Below, piece by piece: positions 9,547 through 17,011 of a stretch of 64,000 nt of DNA. Below the pieces are notes generated by a model. The model saw only the letters and a program-made list of their open reading frames with translations. It was not told where the DNA came from and searched no databases. The position numbers and the translations under genes were made by a program. The stretch lies in contig JAGXGG010000075.1 in NCBI GenBank assembly GCA_024636855.1, forward strand, positions 24,165 through 88,164. The letters run 5' to 3'. Origin of the DNA: Ignavibacteriota bacterium. GTDB taxonomy: Bacteria; Bacteroidota; Ignavibacteria; Kapaibacteriales; UBA2268. How positions within the stretch are numbered: the first letter of the stretch is position 1; every line of letters starts with the position of its first letter.

Positions 9547-10206
9547 ATTATCAAACTAATCACAATCATATTACTAGCTTTTGCTATTCCATACAATGGG
9601 TATGGGCAAGGGGATCAAGATGACCCATCAGACCGTCCTCCAAGAGCCCAACCGTTTTTAATTGGCTTAAGTAGTGGTATAAACTATTCTAATATGATGT
9701 ATGAAAATACTTCAACTGAATTTATGTTTTCTGGAAAAATTTCATTGGATTTTGAATACCCAATGCTCTATATTAATGAATATCGCAGAGACTTCACTTT
9801 TTCCACTGGAATTAGTTTCGATAATAAAAACTTAAATATAAATGATGCAAACAATAACCAGAAACAGTCAAACATAACATTTCTAACAATTCCAATAAAA
9901 TATGAATTACTAATAGGTACAAATTATTCAGAAAATAAACTTAGAACCAGCATAGTGGTTGGTCCTTCATTTAGCTTTCTTATATCTAATCCCTTTAAAG
10001 TAATTAAAGAAAAACCACTATGGCTAAATGTAGGAATAATCTTAGGTCCTAAATTTGAATATGTTTTAAACCCTGAACTTTTTATGTTTATAGAGTATAA
10101 TTATCAAATTGGGCTAACTAAGCTCTATGATATTGAAGCATTAAATGCAATTAATAGCCATATTGTAAATATAGGATTCAAAATCCCTTCAACCGTTTTA
10201 TTTTAG
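9547..10206 (+). CDS. Outer-membrane barrel paralogue 4, no ATG start
   Basis: In this fourth copy the conserved segment begins IIKLITIILLAFAIPYNGYGQ at the ATT at 9547. A TTG at 9517, overlapping the end of copy 3, is in frame and would add ten residues; it is the only conventional start upstream of the signal peptide. The mature part has a short Pro/Asp-rich linker (DDPSDRPPRAQP) and then the barrel: FLIGLSSGINYS, FLTIPIKYELL, GPKFEYVL and SHIVNIGFKIPSTVLF. Uninterrupted. Function unknown. Confidence 0.6.
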   Translation: MIKLITIILLAFAIPYNGYGQGDQDDPSDRPPRAQPFLIGLSSGINYSNMMYENTSTEFMFSGKISLDFEYPMLYINEYRRDFTFSTGISFDNKNLNINDANNNQKQSNITFLTIPIKYELLIGTNYSENKLRTSIVVGPSFSFLISNPFKVIKEKPLWLNVGIILGPKFEYVLNPELFMFIEYNYQIGLTKLYDIEALNAINSHIVNIGFKIPSTVLF

Positions 10207-10213
10207 AGGCAGG

Positions 10214-10854
10214 ATAAACAATATCAAATTCATCGCAATCATATTACTAGCTTTTGCTATCCCTTTTAGTGGGTATTCTTCAATGGGTCCTGGCCCTGCA
10301 CATCCTATCTGCATTGGCTTAAGTGGAGGTGTTAACTACTCAAATATAAGGAATGATATTTTTTCTTCGGAAAGCAATCCTTCTGAACAATTTTCATTAT
10401 ATTTCGAACATCGCTTAGGTAATATTAAGGCGAAGTCAAGATTGGGATCGGTTGCTTTTGGGATAGGTTTTAATAATAGAACAATGAACTTAACGGATTC
10501 AAATAATATAGAATATAAATCAAGTCTAAATTACATAACAATCCCAGCAATGTATCAATTCCCGTTTTTTGGTTTAGATAAAGAAAACAAGTTTAGTGCC
10601 TATTTTTTTTTGGTTTTTCATTAAATCTTTACGTTTCTCAATCTAATAATCGAGTTGTAAAGAATCCTCATTGGCTATATGTTGGAGTTTTAATTGGACC
10701 TAAAATTGAATATGAAATAACTTCTAATCTGTCAATATTTATGGATTATAATTATGAGTTTGGAATAACAGATATTCAGGATATAGATAAAATAAGTAGG
10801 AGTACAATGCACTTAATCAACATAGGTTTCAAAGTACCTACAACCATATTTTAA
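10214..10854 (+). pseudogene. Barrel paralogue 5, frameshifted at a T9 tract
   Basis: The signal peptide (NNIKFIAIILLAFAIPFSGY) and first half (CIGLSGGVNYSN, SSLNYITIPAMYQF) read normally until a run of nine T at 10603-10611, after which the frame stops at 10624. In the alternative frame the missing C-terminal half continues without a stop: PHWLYVGVLIGPKIEYEI and LINIGFKVPTTIF, matching copy 4. One extra T, or two fewer, restores a full barrel. Like its neighbours it lacks an in-frame ATG before the signal peptide. It may be a decayed gene, a slippage-controlled gene or a sequencing error in the homopolymer. Confidence 0.75.
10603..10611 (+). repeat. Poly-T(9) tract at the frameshift
   Basis: A nine-base T homopolymer inside barrel copy 5, exactly where the frame is lost. 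It has the length and position expected for slipped-strand variation, and equally for a base-calling error. Confidence 0.75.
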
Positions 10855-10865
10855 AGAAAATTATA

Positions 10866-11040
10866 CCGCTCCTCTGGAGCTTATTTGTCTTTTTTCAATT
10901 CGAATGCTACAGATATTAAGCCCCTCTGGGGCTGTAATGGATTATTGAATTATACTAAACTAACCACGTAGTGGCTAAATATCTGTAGTAAAAAGTCAAC
11001 CCACAATACCAATCAGCCCCGTAGGGGTTGAATATAAAGT
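10866..11040 (+). repeat. REP-like palindrome cluster A1
   Basis: The stretch between the barrel array and the 11065 repeat holds GCTCCTCTGGAGC, GCCCCTCTGGGGC, CCACGTAGTGG and GCCCCGTAGGGG, spaced by 40-60 bases and linked by a recurring (C)TACAGATAT / ATATCTGTAG spacer. The same units surround the transposase at 12958-13407. Confidence 0.75.
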
Positions 11041-11064
11041 ATTGTAACATTAGATATTTAATAG

Positions 11065-11191
11065 TCTTGAAAAAGGTTCTCTTTTTATATATATTACATT
11101 TTGGGAATCACTTTGGATTTATAATATCAAACTCATCACAATCATATTACTAGCTTTTGCTATTTCTTTTAGTGGATATGGGCAGGGGTAA
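11065..11191 (+). pseudogene. Barrel paralogue 6 remnant: leader and signal peptide only
   Basis: This is the right copy of the 121-bp repeat. From 11117 it reads IYNIKLITIILLAFAISFSGYGQG and then TAA at 11189. No barrel body follows; the convergent reductase gene ends 15 bases later. There is no ATG here either: the first copy has ATGG where this one has TTGG. Confidence 0.75.
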
Positions 11192-11205
11192 GATAAACCA
11201 TTTGA

Positions 11206-12627
11206 TTATTTAGAATTTGCGAGCTTTTTAATTAGTCCATTGAATATAAATCCGTGGAATGGGAATACCGAAAACCAATATAGCCTACCAGCTAGTCCTA
11301 AGGGTCTGAAAGTAGCCGTTTGTATTATATATCCATCTTCTACTTTGAATTCTAACCATGCATCCCCAGGTAATTTCATCTCAGCAAAAAGTAATAACCG
11401 ACCTTCTTCTTTATCAGCATATAGCACTCGCCAAAAATCCAAAGCATCGCCTGTTGATATTGTTAACTTATTTGTTCGACCTCTCCTGAGTCCTACTCCA
11501 CCAACGAATTTGTCTAATATACCACGAATTTTCCATAGCCAATTACCATAGTACCAACCGGTTTCACCACCAATTTTCCATATATTATTTATACAGGTAT
11601 CTCTGTCTGCAATTTTTCTAGTTCGTTTATCTTTGAATGAGCCAAATTCAGGTACTTTTACAAATTCACTTATGTTGAAATTGATACCACTGCTAGAGTA
11701 TGAATCTTTCCAACTTGAATAGATATTATTGTCTTCAATTCTTTTAAATGCCTTACCGATAGCTTCTTTGAATGAGATGGGCTCTACACCTAATATTCTA
11801 TTTATATCATGGTTACGGCATATTACTTCTACTTTCATGCTATTGACTAATGAACGAGCTAGTCGATATGAAGTAGACGTAACAAAATACAACCAATAAG
11901 ATGACAATTTCGGTGTCATTAGCGGTACTGTAAATATTTTCCGTTTCAAGTTCCTTGCTTCGGCAAATTGGAGTAGCATTTCTTTGTAAGTCAGAATATC
12001 ATAGCACCCAATATCAAAATTCTTATCATAAGTTTCTTCTTTCAAAATTGATTTCGTAAGAAATGTTAGTACATCAGATATACCTATTGGTTGACATCTA
12101 GTTGAAAGCCATTTCGGTGCTATCATAACGGGTAATTTTTCTACTAGATCTCTTATTATCTCAAATGAAGCGCTACCAGAACCCACTATAATACCTGCTC
12201 TCAGGCATGTAAAGTGATATGTTCCTTTGCCTAGTTCTTCTTCTACTTTTTTTCTAGATTCTAAATGTTTGGAGAGTTTGGACTCATTGATAATACCGCT
12301 TAGGTATATCACCTGCTGAGCATTAGTATTAGAAATTCTCTTTCTGAAATTAATTGCAGATTGCTGTTCTAATTCTGTGTAATCATCAGACGAGGACATA
12401 GAATGAACCAAATAATATGCTACATCTATGTCATCAGGTATATTTGACAAACTATCTTCTTTGAGTAAATCAATTTCTACTATCGAGATATTGGGAGCTA
12501 AAGAATTAGCATAGTTGAACCTTGTTTTGTCTCTGACACAGCAAACAACGTGATGCCCTTCCTCAACGAGTAGTGGTAACAATCTTTTACCTATATAACC
12601 TGTAGCACCAGTAAGAAGAATTTTCAT
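11206..12627 (-). CDS. NAD(P)-binding SDR (NmrA-like) with DUF2867 domain
   Basis: 473 residues. The N-terminal half is an atypical SDR Rossmann fold: GATGYIGKRLLP at residues 7-18, then VEIDLLKEDSL, YYLVHSM and LSGIINESKLSKHLESRKKVEEEL. The C-terminal part, from about residue 320, is the DUF2867 region (GGETGWYYGNWLWKIRG, DALDFWRVL, LPGDAWLEFKV). This two-domain arrangement is common in bacteria; the reaction is not established. The ATG at 12627 starts the motif directly (MKILLTGATGYIG), so the start is secure. It is convergent with the barrel array and stands alone. Confidence 0.9.
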   Translation of the reverse strand: MKILLTGATGYIGKRLLPLLVEEGHHVVCCVRDKTRFNYANSLAPNISIVEIDLLKEDSLSNIPDDIDVAYYLVHSMSSSDDYTELEQQSAINFRKRISNTNAQQVIYLSGIINESKLSKHLESRKKVEEELGKGTYHFTCLRAGIIVGSGSASFEIIRDLVEKLPVMIAPKWLSTRCQPIGISDVLTFLTKSILKEETYDKNFDIGCYDILTYKEMLLQFAEARNLKRKIFTVPLMTPKLSSYWLYFVTSTSYRLARSLVNSMKVEVICRNHDINRILGVEPISFKEAIGKAFKRIEDNNIYSSWKDSYSSSGINFNISEFVKVPEFGSFKDKRTRKIADRDTCINNIWKIGGETGWYYGNWLWKIRGILDKFVGGVGLRRGRTNKLTISTGDALDFWRVLYADKEEGRLLLFAEMKLPGDAWLEFKVEDGYIIQTATFRPLGLAGRLYWFSVFPFHGFIFNGLIKKLANSK

Positions 12628-12678
12628 ATTACCTATTACGTATCATGGTACTATTTAATATATTTTATAATCTTATGG

Positions 12679-12930
12679 TTACAGATATTAAGCCAATTCG
12701 TGGCTTATATGGAATTAATCCGCCTTCTAACTCCGCTCAGGCATCATAATTCTGACCTAGCGGGGCAGTGTTTGTTTTGTAGCATCCCATTTCAACAGAT
12801 ATTATGCTCCGATGGTGCCGCAATTCTGTATTGAATTATCCTAAATTAGCCACGTAGTGGTGATATATCTGTAGCTAAATGAATAGATAAAAATCAATTG
12901 CCCCGTAGGGGTAATATATTTATTTCCAGA
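12679..12930 (+). repeat. REP-like palindrome cluster A2
   Basis: The 330-base gap upstream of the transposase carries degenerate to perfect palindromes of the same family, including GCCACGTAGTGG and GCCCCGTAGGGG, an ACAGATATTAAGCCAATTCGTGGC unit split by substitutions, and the ATATATCTGTAG spacer. It ends about 28 bases before the transposase ATG. Confidence 0.75.
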
Positions 12931-12957
12931 ATAATTGATTTTTTATTAATTTTATAA

Positions 12958-13407
12958 ATGCCTAATACATATCATCAAATATATTTGCACATTGTTTTCT
13001 CTACTCTAAATAGGGAAAGGACTATTCGTGACCCATTGAAAACAGAACTTTTGAAATACATTAATAAAATTATTCAAAACAATGAATCAAAACCAATTTG
13101 TTTGAATGCTCACATTGATCATGTACATTTATTAATTGGGATGAACCCATCAATAAAGATTAGTGATTTAATTCGTGATATCAAATCAAGTAGTTCAAAG
13201 TGGATAAATGAAAACCGAAAACTAAACGACAAGTTTAGTTGGCAATCTGGCTACGGTTGTTTCTCTGTGTCGAAATCAAGTTTACAGTCGGTTATCAGAT
13301 ATATAGATAACCAAGAGGAACACCATAAAGTAAAATCCTTCAAAGATGAATATCTTGAGTTATTAAAGAAACACGGTGTTGAATTTAATATCGATTATGT
13401 CTTTTAG
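12958..13407 (+). CDS. REP-associated HUH tyrosine transposase (IS200-like, RAYT)
   Basis: 149 residues, the length of IS200/IS605-type TnpA proteins. The start YHQIYLHIVFSTLNRER is typical. The metal-binding HUH motif is in HIDHVHLLIG (about residues 57-66). The nucleophilic Tyr lies in SVIRYIDNQEEHHK (about residues 117-130). Known: Y1 transposases of this kind nick single-stranded DNA at hairpins, and RAYT members maintain REP palindromes instead of moving a classical IS. The gene sits alone between clusters A2 and A3 of short palindromes, with no accessory tnpB. It appears intact. The palindromes would be its substrates (inference). Confidence 0.92.
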   Translation: MPNTYHQIYLHIVFSTLNRERTIRDPLKTELLKYINKIIQNNESKPICLNAHIDHVHLLIGMNPSIKISDLIRDIKSSSSKWINENRKLNDKFSWQSGYGCFSVSKSSLQSVIRYIDNQEEHHKVKSFKDEYLELLKKHGVEFNIDYVF

Positions 13408-13672
13408 TATTCCACCCCTACGGGGCGGATTGGGTTGTTAGCTAGTCAATGGGGCTACAGGTATTGAGCCACTACGTGGCTAATAAAGTATCACAAACAA
13501 AATTGAATTCAAAAACCGTTTTCCAAATATCAATCGTAAATGCCCCAGAGGGGCAGTATATCTGTAGCAACCAAGTTTGAAAAAGTTAGAAAAAGCCACG
13601 TAGTGGCGATATATCTGTAGCCAATGTGGCTACCACCCACACACCACCAGCCCCGTAGGGGCGGTATACCTT
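13408..13672 (+). repeat. REP-like palindrome cluster A3
   Basis: Directly after the transposase stop: CCCCTACGGGG, GCCACTACGTGGC, GCCCCAGAGGGGC, GCCACGTAGTGGC and GCCCCGTAGGGGC within 260 bases, with the ATATATCTGTAG spacer again. Orientations alternate with respect to clusters A1 and A2. Confidence 0.8.
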
Positions 13673-13695
13673 TAAGTTATTAATTTTCTTTCAAT

Positions 13696-13738
13696 CAAAA
13701 AAAATCCTCATTTCTTCAAGAAACAGGGATTGTAATTA
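13696..13738 (-). terminator. Terminator, outer copy of the 42-bp direct repeat
   Basis: Reads on the minus strand as AATCCC, a TTTCTTGAAGAAA inner palindrome, then GGGATT followed by seven to eight T. It ends the 13751-14515 gene. It is nearly identical to 16959-17000, which ends nrdJ; the two copies bracket the cassette between them. Confidence 0.8.
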
Positions 13739-13750
13739 CATTATTCATTC

Positions 13751-14515
13751 TTAATCTTTTATTTTGATTTCGATTCTTTCATTTTCTAATTCGATATTGA
13801 AATAAACAAAACCATATTCCAGATTAAAATAATATGTTGCCTTGTTGATATTCCTTGATCCATTCAATTCTTGACATTCACATTTTATTACCCAAACATC
13901 CAGCATTCCCTTATTCGACTTATAATCCGATTCTCCCTTAACCATATATGTACAATCCGCTAATTCAGTCTTGTCAATTTCAAGCTCTTTAGTCTCAGAC
14001 ACATAAGAAGGTTCGTCTGATTTATTGACGTTTGACTTTACTACAGTTTGTTTTACAGTTGTTTTTTTGGGTCTAGCTAAAATTTTAGTATTGATTGTTG
14101 AATTGAATAATGGCAATACAACTTTAGGTTCTAATATTTTTTTATTCAAATCAATAATGTTAACTAAAGGCGGTAAACTTAATTCAAATGCTTTAAAATT
14201 ACTAAAGTCAACATTTTGATTTTCTTTAACAGGAAAAGCAGAGCTCAAATCTATAATAGGGTCAAAATTTAATGTTTGGATTATCATATTCTGATTAGAA
14301 CCAGGCATACCAGAATAATTAAGAGTCCAGGTCCAAGTTTGATCAGAATTTGTTTCATCCTTATTACTTTTTAAATTCAAATCATACCTTAGAGTATCAT
14401 TTTCTCGGACATGAGTTACCTCATAATTAAAAGTAGCTTGGCTTTCGTACACATCTGACGAATATGCTATGTTAAAAGCAATAATAAAAAGAAATGAATA
14501 AATTAGAGGTCTCAT
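13751..14515 (-). CDS. Secreted protein of unknown function
   Basis: 254 residues with an N-terminal signal peptide (LIYSFLFIIAFNIAYS). The mature part is polar and beta-rich, without lipobox, transmembrane segment or known motif. Features include a Trp pair (TWTWTLNYSG), a central Lys/Thr-rich linker (ARPKKTTVKQTVVKSNVNKS) and one Cys pair in the C-terminal part (VIKCECQEL). It is the last gene of the four-gene block between the two terminator copies, 127 bases after the membrane protein gene, so it may or may not share its transcript. I do not recognise the family. Confidence 0.75.
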   Translation of the reverse strand: MRPLIYSFLFIIAFNIAYSSDVYESQATFNYEVTHVRENDTLRYDLNLKSNKDETNSDQTWTWTLNYSGMPGSNQNMIIQTLNFDPIIDLSSAFPVKENQNVDFSNFKAFELSLPPLVNIIDLNKKILEPKVVLPLFNSTINTKILARPKKTTVKQTVVKSNVNKSDEPSYVSETKELEIDKTELADCTYMVKGESDYKSNKGMLDVWVIKCECQELNGSRNINKATYYFNLEYGFVYFNIELENERIEIKIKD

Positions 14516-14642
14516 AACTGTACCAATGTTAAATAATTTATAGAGAAACAGGTGTCAATGTGAATTTACAGAATTCTAATAATATTTACAAAAAGGATCC
14601 ATCACCCAAGCATTATTTTAATTGCAAGTTGTTTATTTACTT

Positions 14643-15185
14643 TTATCCTTTGTAGTTAAATAAGAATTTTAATATTTCTGTTTTAGCTTCTGTAATTGGT
14701 TTCAATATTGTTGTGTTGTACATTGCTTTGTCAGTTAAATTTAAACCATTATTAAATATATTTTCATAAAGTTTACCCTGTAACTCATCAAATTTACTTA
14801 GGATATTACTATAAAGGCTATTATCTACCGCCAATAAAGTATCAACAAATTTCCTTCTAATCATAATAAATAATTCATCTGTTTCTTCAATTAAATTTTC
14901 TTTTTCATTTTGACTTACAACTGAATTAGTTAATATATTCAAATTAAGTTCAAGTTGATCAATAAAGTCATAAAGAAATTTCAAATTTTGATCTAAAATA
15001 AGAGTCTTAAGCAATTTCATTTTTCTTTCTTGCTCTTTAGATACGTCAGAATTCTGTTGATTTAAACTAAATATATAATAAGTTATTACTATATTAAATA
15101 GAGCGATAACTATTGCTGCAACTTTAAAAATTATATCAAGTATATCTGTTTGATTTGATAGACTTTGTGAACAATGTAATATCAT
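14643..15185 (-). CDS. Membrane-anchored helical protein, third gene of the GHKL/STAS cassette
   Basis: 180 residues. One strong transmembrane segment (IIFKVAAIVIALFNIVITYYIF, about residues 19-40, written here in two parts: IIFKVAAIVIAL and FNIVITYYIF) follows a short N-terminus. A long helical, probably coiled-coil cytoplasmic domain follows, rich in Leu, Asn, Glu and Lys. No catalytic motif is visible. The ATG overlaps the stop of the STAS-like gene by four bases, so translation is likely coupled. Position and build fit a membrane effector or anchor for the upstream pair; that role is inference. Confidence 0.8.
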   Translation of the reverse strand: MILHCSQSLSNQTDILDIIFKVAAIVIALFNIVITYYIFSLNQQNSDVSKEQERKMKLLKTLILDQNLKFLYDFIDQLELNLNILTNSVVSQNEKENLIEETDELFIMIRRKFVDTLLAVDNSLYSNILSKFDELQGKLYENIFNNGLNLTDKAMYNTTILKPITEAKTEILKFLFNYKG

Positions 15186-15520
15186 CCTAATGCCGTCCCT
15201 TGTCTTAATATCCTTTCAATTGCTTCATTTAATGGTTTCTCATATTTATAAGAACCTTGAGATTCAAATTCAAATTTTGATAAAAATTTTTCTCTACCCA
15301 AAGAAAGAACAACTTCAAGAAATAATTCTTCAAAAAATGAGGGAATAATTGAGTAAACATTATCGGGTATAATAATTTTAACTTTATCATACTTTTTCTC
15401 TATTTCATTAATTTGTGACTCCTCTCTTGCTCTTTTTCCTCTATCACGACCAGTATAAACTTTAGCCCCCTTTGCTCTATAATCTTCTAGATTAATTATA
15501 TTATCTTTACTTAATTTCAT
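15182..15520 (-). CDS. STAS-like protein (DUF4325 type)
   Basis: 112 residues. A basic N-terminus (RAKGAKVYTGRDRGKRAREE) leads into a fold that matches DUF4325, the STAS-like family: a strand (VKIIIPDNVYSI), then IPSFFEELFLEVVLSLGREK, a strand, and a last helix NEAIERIL. Known: STAS domains act as phosphorylatable partners of GHKL kinases in partner switching, and DUF4325 proteins often neighbour GHKL-type ATP-binding proteins. The usual phospho-acceptor Ser position here reads IPSFF. The gene overlaps the ATPase gene by 14 bases and the membrane gene by four, so the three are a tight operon. Confidence 0.75.
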   Translation of the reverse strand: MKLSKDNIINLEDYRAKGAKVYTGRDRGKRAREESQINEIEKKYDKVKIIIPDNVYSIIPSFFEELFLEVVLSLGREKFLSKFEFESQGSYKYEKPLNEAIERILRQGTALG

Positions 15521-16973
15521 TTGTTAAATCATCCTCATTAAACAATATTTTTGCACTAATAACGGTTCCTGGGAAATAATTATCTTCAAATTTAACATAA
15601 TTTGAATCTGGTTTTTCTTCTATTTCACCTGAATTATTAAAAGTCATATACTTATATGTGTCCCCTAATTCATCAGTCTTTTCTTTAATTGCATATTTGC
15701 CATCAAAAACTATACTTGTTTTCCCTGACAGTATTGCCATTTTAGAAAAATCATCTTCATGATTATTATACCCTTTAATATTAAAGAAGCTTTCAATAAA
15801 GCGAATAGATCCATTTCCTCTTTTTTTATACTCTGTTTCTGCTACACTTGTAACACCTTCCTGTAAAGAATATAATGTCCAAAGAGTTTCTTCTTCAAAT
15901 TGTTCACGACTAAAGAACCTTCTTCTTGTATATTCTTCAGATAATTTTTTCATTTTTTGTACAATTCCTACGTTTGGGCAATCAGGCGAGTTAAATTTTT
16001 CATATATAGTTCCTCCAAAATTTAAAATAACTAAATGAAACATACCATAATGTTCATTCGCCTTATTGATTTCATGAAAATAACCTATTGAAAAACGATA
16101 GTCAGTAGTTGAATGTTCTTCTGCATTTATTAACATTTCGCTTATAACTACGCATAAATCATCTAGTTTTTCAACGGTTAATCTCTTTCCCATTCGTTTA
16201 AGACATGACAAAACATAATCTACTAGCTTTGTTGTATCTATGTCCTTTTGTTCTGAAATGACAACTGAATCTCCTTGTTTAGCTCGATTATGAACACACA
16301 ATGGGTATGGAATTATATCTTTAAAATCTCTTCTATCATCTGTGTGAATCGCAGGGGACCCTACTGAAAATAATAATTTGTTAACATTACTATTATCTAT
16401 GTTAATTGCACTAATTCTTTTAATTCTAGTATTCATTTCTAATGAACTAGAACAAGCTTTATAAAATGTTAACATATCTTTTAGAATTATATCAAGAAGT
16501 ACTTGAGCTTCTAAGTCAACTTTTTCACATTCTGAATAATCAATCTCAACTAAACTAGAGTTTTGATTAACTAAAACCCCCAACAAATTTGTTATGAAGG
16601 TGTAACTTTCATTACTCTTCTCAATCAAAGAAAAATGTTTTGGCACTTGTATTTTTTGATTTCTATGACTTACTCCTTTAGTTATTTTGTCTAAATTGAA
16701 ATTAGATTTTTCATTTGATAATAGGAATTTAGTGTTAATCGGCATAAATCTATTGATTAGCTCTTGTATCGTATATTTATCAATATACGACTCTTTTGAC
16801 TTCAAAAATTGTAAATATTCTCTAACTCTCCTTGCTTTTCTTTTTCTTTTACTTTTTAAACGTCTTTGAAATCGTTTTTCAGCAATTGTTTTTTTTATTT
16901 CAATTTTTTTCTTCAAAAGTGACCTTACGTATACTCTATTAGCATTTTTCAAGTTTTTCAAAAAAATCCCCAT
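15507..16973 (-). CDS. GHKL-type ATP-binding protein with STAS-like N-terminal region
   Basis: 488 residues. Residues 1-60 are very basic (KSKRKRKARRVREYLQ). Residues about 135-220 look STAS-like (LVEIDYSECEKVDLEAQVLL). A GHKL ATPase domain follows: N box VISEMLINAEEHS, a G1-like VILNFGGTIYEKF where the usual Asp is Asn, and a G2-like RGNGSIRFIESFF. The Asp-to-Asn change and missing GHG loop make activity uncertain. It heads the operon with the DUF4325 and membrane genes. Its ATG lies inside the terminator repeat at 16959-17000, so the first residues (MGIFLKNL) derive from terminator DNA; TTG codons 5 and 8 are alternatives. The system role is unknown; anti-phage or stress partner switching is a hypothesis. 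Confidence 0.75.
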   Translation of the reverse strand: MGIFLKNLKNANRVYVRSLLKKKIEIKKTIAEKRFQRRLKSKRKRKARRVREYLQFLKSKESYIDKYTIQELINRFMPINTKFLLSNEKSNFNLDKITKGVSHRNQKIQVPKHFSLIEKSNESYTFITNLLGVLVNQNSSLVEIDYSECEKVDLEAQVLLDIILKDMLTFYKACSSSLEMNTRIKRISAINIDNSNVNKLLFSVGSPAIHTDDRRDFKDIIPYPLCVHNRAKQGDSVVISEQKDIDTTKLVDYVLSCLKRMGKRLTVEKLDDLCVVISEMLINAEEHSTTDYRFSIGYFHEINKANEHYGMFHLVILNFGGTIYEKFNSPDCPNVGIVQKMKKLSEEYTRRRFFSREQFEEETLWTLYSLQEGVTSVAETEYKKRGNGSIRFIESFFNIKGYNNHEDDFSKMAILSGKTSIVFDGKYAIKEKTDELGDTYKYMTFNNSGEIEEKPDSNYVKFEDNYFPGTVISAKILFNEDDLTNEIK

Positions 16974-17000
16974 TTCTTCAAGAAACAGGGATTGTAATTA
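16959..17000 (-). terminator. nrdJ terminator, inner copy of the 42-bp direct repeat
   Basis: On the minus strand a 6-bp outer stem (AATCCC/GGGATT) and an inner TTTCTTGAAGAAA palindrome are followed by seven T, starting 12 bases after the nrdJ stop. The ATG of the next gene (16973) lies within it. Confidence 0.85.
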
Positions 17001-17011
17001 TTATCTATTAT

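Noticed and set aside
10866-13672. CRISPR array
   Set aside because: The short repeats are palindromes of different sequence with irregular spacing and alternating orientation, and no cas gene is near; REP elements fit.
13751-14515. Secreted protein as a definite member of the GHKL/STAS system
   Set aside because: It lies within the same bracketed block, but 127 bases from the operon and without any motif that ties it to the other three.
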